31,920 nucleotides of DNA from Symbiodinium natans (lineage: Eukaryota > Sar > Dinophyceae > Suessiales > Symbiodiniaceae): NCBI GenBank assembly GCA_905221605.1, contig CAJNDS010001149.1:1-31920 (forward strand). The letters run 5' to 3'. Below, in pieces: positions 28,191 through 31,920 of the stretch. The notes below the pieces were generated by a model that did not search any database, had not been told where the DNA came from, and saw only the letters and a list, made by a program, of their open reading frames with translations. A program made the translations under genes and the position numbers. Position 1 is the first letter of the stretch. The number at the start of each line of letters is the position of its first letter.

Positions 28191-29000
28191 TCCAGGTACC
28201 TAGCCCCCTTGCACCCCCCTCCCTGCAGGTAATCTTAACTGTTTCCGCACGCATCACCCAAAGTACGAACTCTACCTTCAGCAGGCCTCTACTACTTGGT
28301 CGCCCAGAACAAAAGTAGCCGTAAGGGCACCCTTCTTGGGGGGGTTGGTTACCTTATAAGGGAACCCCAGAACCCAAAAACAAAGGGCTAAAGGGTATCT
28401 ACAGGGCTACCAAGACAAGAAGCCCCCCTGAGCCCTGAGCCCAAACCCCGGCGGTCCCCCAGATTCCGCGGCCGGTAGGCCATGAGGCAAAGTATGTCCG
28501 GGTTGGCGTCGGCCAGGGCTGACAGGCTCGCAATCCTTGCTGCCATGCGGGGTTAGAGGGTCGTTCCTTGCCAGGGTCCCAATCTCAAAGGGAGCCCTTT
28601 TTCTTTTAGGACTCGCAGTCAAAGGTGCCTAGAAGGTACCGGTTCTGAGCAGGGAATTGGAGGGTTAGTTTGTTTCACTCGTCTCCCTCAGTTGCAGGAG
28701 AGCATTTGACCCGAGCTTCGGTATTGGGGTTGTGCTTCACCTTGAACACTACATGATTTCTTCTTAAGTCTTGAGTATCACTATTATCCATTGTACATAT
28801 AATGTACATATACATATATATGTTTGTTGTTTGTATTTATTTATCTATACATATATATATATATATGTGCCCCCCCCCCATGTGGAGCGTACGATCGATT
28901 TTCACACAACAACTAGGCGAAGGCGGAGGCGCAGCTGCTTGCTGGGCTCGACGTCGTAGACGACGTCTGCCATGAGCACCACCTCAGGACCCGGTTGCAA
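28191..29000. other. Unique spacer with AT-rich patch and C10 run
   Basis: No gene recognised. A possible hairpin-element relative lies at about 28325-28370, and an AT-rich (TACATATATATA) patch with a C10 run at about 28795-28879. The 71-codon minus frame 28407-28622 and the 62-codon plus frame 28771-28959 have no domain I know. Confidence 0.5.
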
Positions 29001-29066
29001 GGGGTTTAGGGTTTAGGGTTTAGAGTTTAGGGTTTGGGGTTTAGGGTTTAGGGTTTAGGGTTAGGG
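29001..29066 (+). repeat. Telomeric array (TTTAGGG)n
   Basis: Nine heptamers with TTTAGAG and TTTGGGG variants. It runs directly into the variant array that follows. Confidence 0.92.
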
Positions 29067-29215
29067 TTTGGGGTTTGGGGTTTGGGGTTTGGGGTTTGGG
29101 GTTTGGGGTTTGGGGTTTGGGGTGTGGGGTGCGGGGCGTGGGGTGTGGGGTGTGGGGTGTGGGGTGTGGGTTGTGGGGTGTGGGGTGTGGGGTGTGGGGT
29201 GTGGGGTTTGGGGTT
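29067..29215 (+). repeat. Nested variant arrays (TTTGGGG)n and (TGTGGGG)n
   Basis: About eight TTTGGGG units, then about 12 TGTGGGG units (29123-29205) with a few GCGGGGC-type errors, then TTTGGGG again. The 7-base period is kept throughout. The frame 29082-29405 is translated repeat. Confidence 0.95.
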
Positions 29216-29465
29216 TACAAAGGGCTTTCTAAGTGTTTTTAAGCCCTTTGGAGGGGGCGTGAGGAGGGGGGGAGGGGGTTGGGTTGGGTTGGGGTGGGGT
29301 TTGGTAGGGGTTGGGTTGGGTTGGGTTGGGTTAACTCTAACTGCTCTCTTAAGGCCCCTAGAAGTCCTCCAAGTAGGTTACAAGAAGACTTGTAAGTTGG
29401 GTTAAATGGCCATGTTCAAAAAAAAGGGGACTGAGGATCCTGTCTTTTTTTGCTGTTTGGTGTTT
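29216..29465. other. G-rich spacer with TTGGG pentamers
   Basis: GGTTGGGTTGGGTTGGGTTG-type pentamers lie at about 29277-29331 amid G-rich unique sequence. No gene. Confidence 0.6.
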
Positions 29466-29806
29466 TTAGGGTTTAGGGTTTTGGGTTTTGGGATTTGGGA
29501 TTTGGGATTTGGGGTTTAGGGTTTAGGGTTTAGAGGTTAGGGTTTAGGGTTTAAGGTTTAGGGTTTAGGGTTCAGGGTTTAGGGCTTAGGGCTTAGGGCT
29601 TCGGGTTTCGGGTTTAGGGTTCAGGGTTCAGGGTTCAGGGTTCAGGGTTCAGGGTTTAAGGTTTAGGGTTTAGGGTTTAGGGTTTAGGGTTTAGGTTTCG
29701 GGTCATAAAGGGTTAAGGGTTAAGGGTTTAGGGTTTAGGGTTTAGGGTTTAGGGTTTAGGGTTTAGGGTTTAGGGTTTAGGGTTTAGGGTTTAGGGTTTA
29801 GGGTTT
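29466..29806 (+). repeat. Long mixed telomeric array at the 3' end of the LINE
   Basis: TTTAGGG with blocks of TTTTGGG, TTTGGGA, CTTAGGG and TTCAGGG (five in a row at about 29607-29650). The last 80 bases (29727-29806) are almost perfect TTTAGGG and stop at GGCACGCGCT, where the retroelement 3' region begins. Confidence 0.95.
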
Positions 29807-29935
29807 GGCACGCGCTCTCTGCCAGCAGTGCTCAGCGTTCCCTTTGCTTTCCGAGGCCGCGGCACATGTGGCCGAACCCCCAGAGCATGCACACACTCAG
29901 GACTTTTCAATGAGGCCCGCTCCCGCAGGAAGCAG
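29807..29935 (-). other. Putative 3' untranslated region of the LINE
   Basis: About 129 bases on the minus strand between the reverse transcriptase stop (TGA at 29936-29938) and the telomeric array. There is no poly(A) tail: unique sequence ending in GCGCGTGCC is followed directly by AAACCCTAAACCC. Confidence 0.65.
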
Positions 29936-31920
29936 TCAGCCCCACTTCAACAAGCCCCGGGCCACAGCCGGAATCCCACTATACTCTACAACACACATAA
30001 GACTCCACAATCTTGAATACTGTGCTGGCCATTTGTCAGATAAGAGCTGATCACATACACACACTCGAAAATGCACCGTGTCAGAGGACCAAATGTCAAG
30101 CAGCCAACCTTCCAGGATATCCAATGGCCTACTGTCACCCAACGCGGCCTCCCTAAATTGCCACCCTTCCTGCCAGTGGAAAACCAACATTTGCAACTGC
30201 TCATCCTGCCAACGACAGAACACCACTCGGCTCCCCGAACATGCTCCCTGAACACAGCGGCGAGACCAAAACATATGCTCAGCATCCGTTCTGCATACAT
30301 TGTGTCCCTTGACGTGTCCAGCTAGGCCCACCCAAGCAAGCCACTTGGGCACAAACGCATTCCAGCTTCCGCTCGGCATCTCCGCCGCTGCTTCCACATC
30401 CAGATACTGCGTCTGCATGAAATTTCTGGCCCTTTTGGATCGCGTCCAATCCCCTCCTGTACGGTACCGCCGCCGCCAGCCCTCCGCCGCCTCGAAATGG
30501 GAAGTTTGAAAAGTCAACACCATAGCCAGCTTAGAGACCCGACTCCGGCAAACATGACCCAGAAGAGTCCAATGACGCACTGCCAACAGCTGATCCCAGC
30601 CACCTCCCCACACAGCCCCCGACCAAACCTTGGCCACGTGTCTAATTGCCTTGTACTGCTGCGCGTCTTGCCAAGCTGAATGTTGTCTAAGGCGCAAGAG
30701 CCATACCATGAGAGTTGTACCATGAACACTGGCTTGATGGAGATTATCAGCTGTAGGCTCGCACATCCCCAGGGCCCAACCCACTGAGCTGACAACCAAA
30801 GCCTCAAACATGTAGACCCTCTTGCTGAGCGGAATGCGGGCATTGACAAGGAGACGCCGAGCTGACAGAAAAGCTGCTGTGGATCTTCCGAGCAACGAGC
30901 CCAAGATATGAGCATCCCATTCATCTATTTTCAGGGGCACCCCCAGAAAGATGACTGAATCCACAACTTGGATCCCTTGAAACAATCCAGGCAAGCAGTC
31001 CGGCAATGCCAAACCAAGGATCTTGCTCTTGCTCAAGTTAACCTGGAGCCCCACCGCGTTTAGGGCCAACAATACCTCCGGAAACAATCTTAGTGCCTGT
31101 TGCATGTTTCGAAAAGCGAGGATGCCATCGTCAATGAACAAGAGGGACCACAGATCAACTTCCTGCGCTTTAAACGGCGGATCCTCACCACCGCGCTCCC
31201 AGCGTTGTCTCAATTTGCTAAAAATACCAGCCAGCAGGTGTGCAAAGAGCTTGGGGGAATGGGTACCTCCCTGAACCGTGCCCCGCATCATGGGCACAAT
31301 CCAATCTGCCCCCAGGAAAGTGAAACGCAAGCGCTGGTTCTGCATCATGCGCTGCATGAAGCGACAAGAGCTGGCCACCTGAGGGTGGTAATGATCCTCA
31401 AACAATCGGAGCAAGGAATTGATGTCAGAATTATCAAAGGCCCCCGCAATGTCCAGACGCAAGTATATGTACTCATCCCGATACATAGCCGATTGACTGA
31501 AGAGGGCTTGAGCGCATTTCAGCGTCTCAGCCACCTGGATTCCGGGCATGCCCCCAAGAAGTTCATGTGGCGCCGGCCACGTACTCACCGTTCTGTCCAT
31601 GACGATAGAGCACACGATTTTTATCAACACCTCTGTCAACACTATGGGCCTGAGATCTCTGGGTGCGCTCACGCATCGGGTCTTCTCAATGAGGACCACC
31701 AAACCATCAAACATGTGAGGGGGTACATGTTGCGGATCAGCGTGCATGCAGTTGATCAGGCGCGTGAGGTACTTGACTCCGCGGGGGGTAGTTACAATCT
31801 CCTTGAGCAGTTCATGCGAGACTCCACTGGGCCCAGAGGTTCTGCCGCATTTAGCCTTGCTAACGTGGTAGAGCACCTCAGACTCAGCTATAGGCGACTC
31901 TGCGCCAACCTCCACTAGCC
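29936..31920 (-). CDS. Non-LTR (LINE-type) retrotransposon reverse transcriptase, partial
   Basis: A reverse transcriptase that would copy element RNA into DNA at a nicked or open target. It is uninterrupted for 659 codons and stays open past the right edge, so the true start and any N-terminal endonuclease lie outside; the GTG at 31915 is not evidence of a start. Residues counted from that point: SGPSGVSHELLK at 27-38; VVLIEK and DLRPIVL at 73-93, the usual thumb-side blocks; motif A LRLDIAGAFD at 152-161; motif B QGGTHSP at 215-221; motif C FIDD at 260-263 (FADD or YADD is commoner, but both catalytic Asp are present); a motif D-like stretch near 284-300; motif E FLGVPLKI at 323-330. A C-terminal region of about 320 residues, rich in Trp, Arg and Cys, has no domain I can name. 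An overlapping plus-strand frame (31100-31918) is its shadow. Confidence 0.9.
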   Translation of the reverse strand, partial: LVEVGAESPIAESEVLYHVSKAKCGRTSGPSGVSHELLKEIVTTPRGVKYLTRLINCMHADPQHVPPHMFDGLVVLIEKTRCVSAPRDLRPIVLTEVLIKIVCSIVMDRTVSTWPAPHELLGGMPGIQVAETLKCAQALFSQSAMYRDEYIYLRLDIAGAFDNSDINSLLRLFEDHYHPQVASSCRFMQRMMQNQRLRFTFLGADWIVPMMRGTVQGGTHSPKLFAHLLAGIFSKLRQRWERGGEDPPFKAQEVDLWSLLFIDDGILAFRNMQQALRLFPEVLLALNAVGLQVNLSKSKILGLALPDCLPGLFQGIQVVDSVIFLGVPLKIDEWDAHILGSLLGRSTAAFLSARRLLVNARIPLSKRVYMFEALVVSSVGWALGMCEPTADNLHQASVHGTTLMVWLLRLRQHSAWQDAQQYKAIRHVAKVWSGAVWGGGWDQLLAVRHWTLLGHVCRSRVSKLAMVLTFQTSHFEAAEGWRRRYRTGGDWTRSKRARNFMQTQYLDVEAAAEMPSGSWNAFVPKWLAWVGLAGHVKGHNVCRTDAEHMFWSRRCVQGACSGSRVVFCRWQDEQLQMLVFHWQEGWQFREAALGDSRPLDILEGWLLDIWSSDTVHFRVCVCDQLLSDKWPAQYSRLWSLMCVVEYSGIPAVARGLLKWG

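Noticed and set aside
31100-31918. 272-codon plus-strand open frame overlapping the reverse transcriptase
   Set aside because: It lies antisense to a frame with all RT motifs and shows no domain of its own, so it is a shadow of the RT frame.
1-31920. tRNA, rRNA, snRNA genes or CRISPR arrays
   Set aside because: No cloverleaf with A and B boxes, no rRNA core and no direct repeats with unique equal-length spacers were seen. The telomeric blocks are simple tandem arrays.

Overview
This window looks like gene-poor nuclear DNA from an alveolate, most probably a dinoflagellate (Symbiodiniaceae-like). Three things suggest this. Plant/dinoflagellate-type telomere heptamers (TTTAGGG/CCCTAAA) occur everywhere, there is a LINE-type reverse transcriptase, and there is a broken RNA-virus polymerase of the sobemo/dinornavirus type, a lineage whose Alvernaviridae members infect dinoflagellates. 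Neither a spliced-leader gene nor a recognisable cellular gene is present, so the host assignment is an inference.

Layout. Positions 1-15000 are a mosaic of more than 45 interstitial telomeric blocks, about 30 to 300 bp each and in both orientations, separated by short unique spacers of about 60 to 1200 bp. Some spacers hold palindromic, MITE-like elements and microsatellites. Positions 15000-15790 hold a diverged 272-bp direct duplication and A-rich CTTGAAAAA-type repeats. These grade into a 3-kb minisatellite (15787-18840) with an 80-bp higher-order unit, each unit carrying three copies of a telomere-like core; it is interrupted by a 100-N assembly gap. A G-rich tract then leads into a 52/53-bp palindromic minisatellite (18884-19372). 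Positions 19397-22100 return to telomeric blocks, including a homogeneous TTTGGGG array.

The minus strand of about 22606-24050 holds an endogenous viral element: an RdRp with motifs F, A, B, C and E recognisable, but spread over several frames, so it is a pseudogene. It abuts a telomeric array at 24125. Positions 24230-29800 hold more telomeric blocks, hairpin elements, an almost perfect 750-bp tandem duplication whose breakpoints lie in telomeric arrays, a 12-bp tandem repeat, and TTTGGGG/TGTGGGG variant arrays.

From 29936 to the right edge, the minus strand encodes an uninterrupted non-LTR retrotransposon reverse transcriptase (660 codons including the stop, open past the edge). Its 3' end is followed within about 130 bp by a (CCCTAAA)n array in the sense direction, the arrangement expected if the element was primed from a TTTAGGG 3' end.

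The most interesting points are the RNA-virus fossil beside a telomeric array, the telomere-joined LINE, a new-looking palindromic repeat family with at least four copies, and two satellites built from telomere-like or palindromic units. Most other open frames come from stop-free repeat arrays and are not genes.
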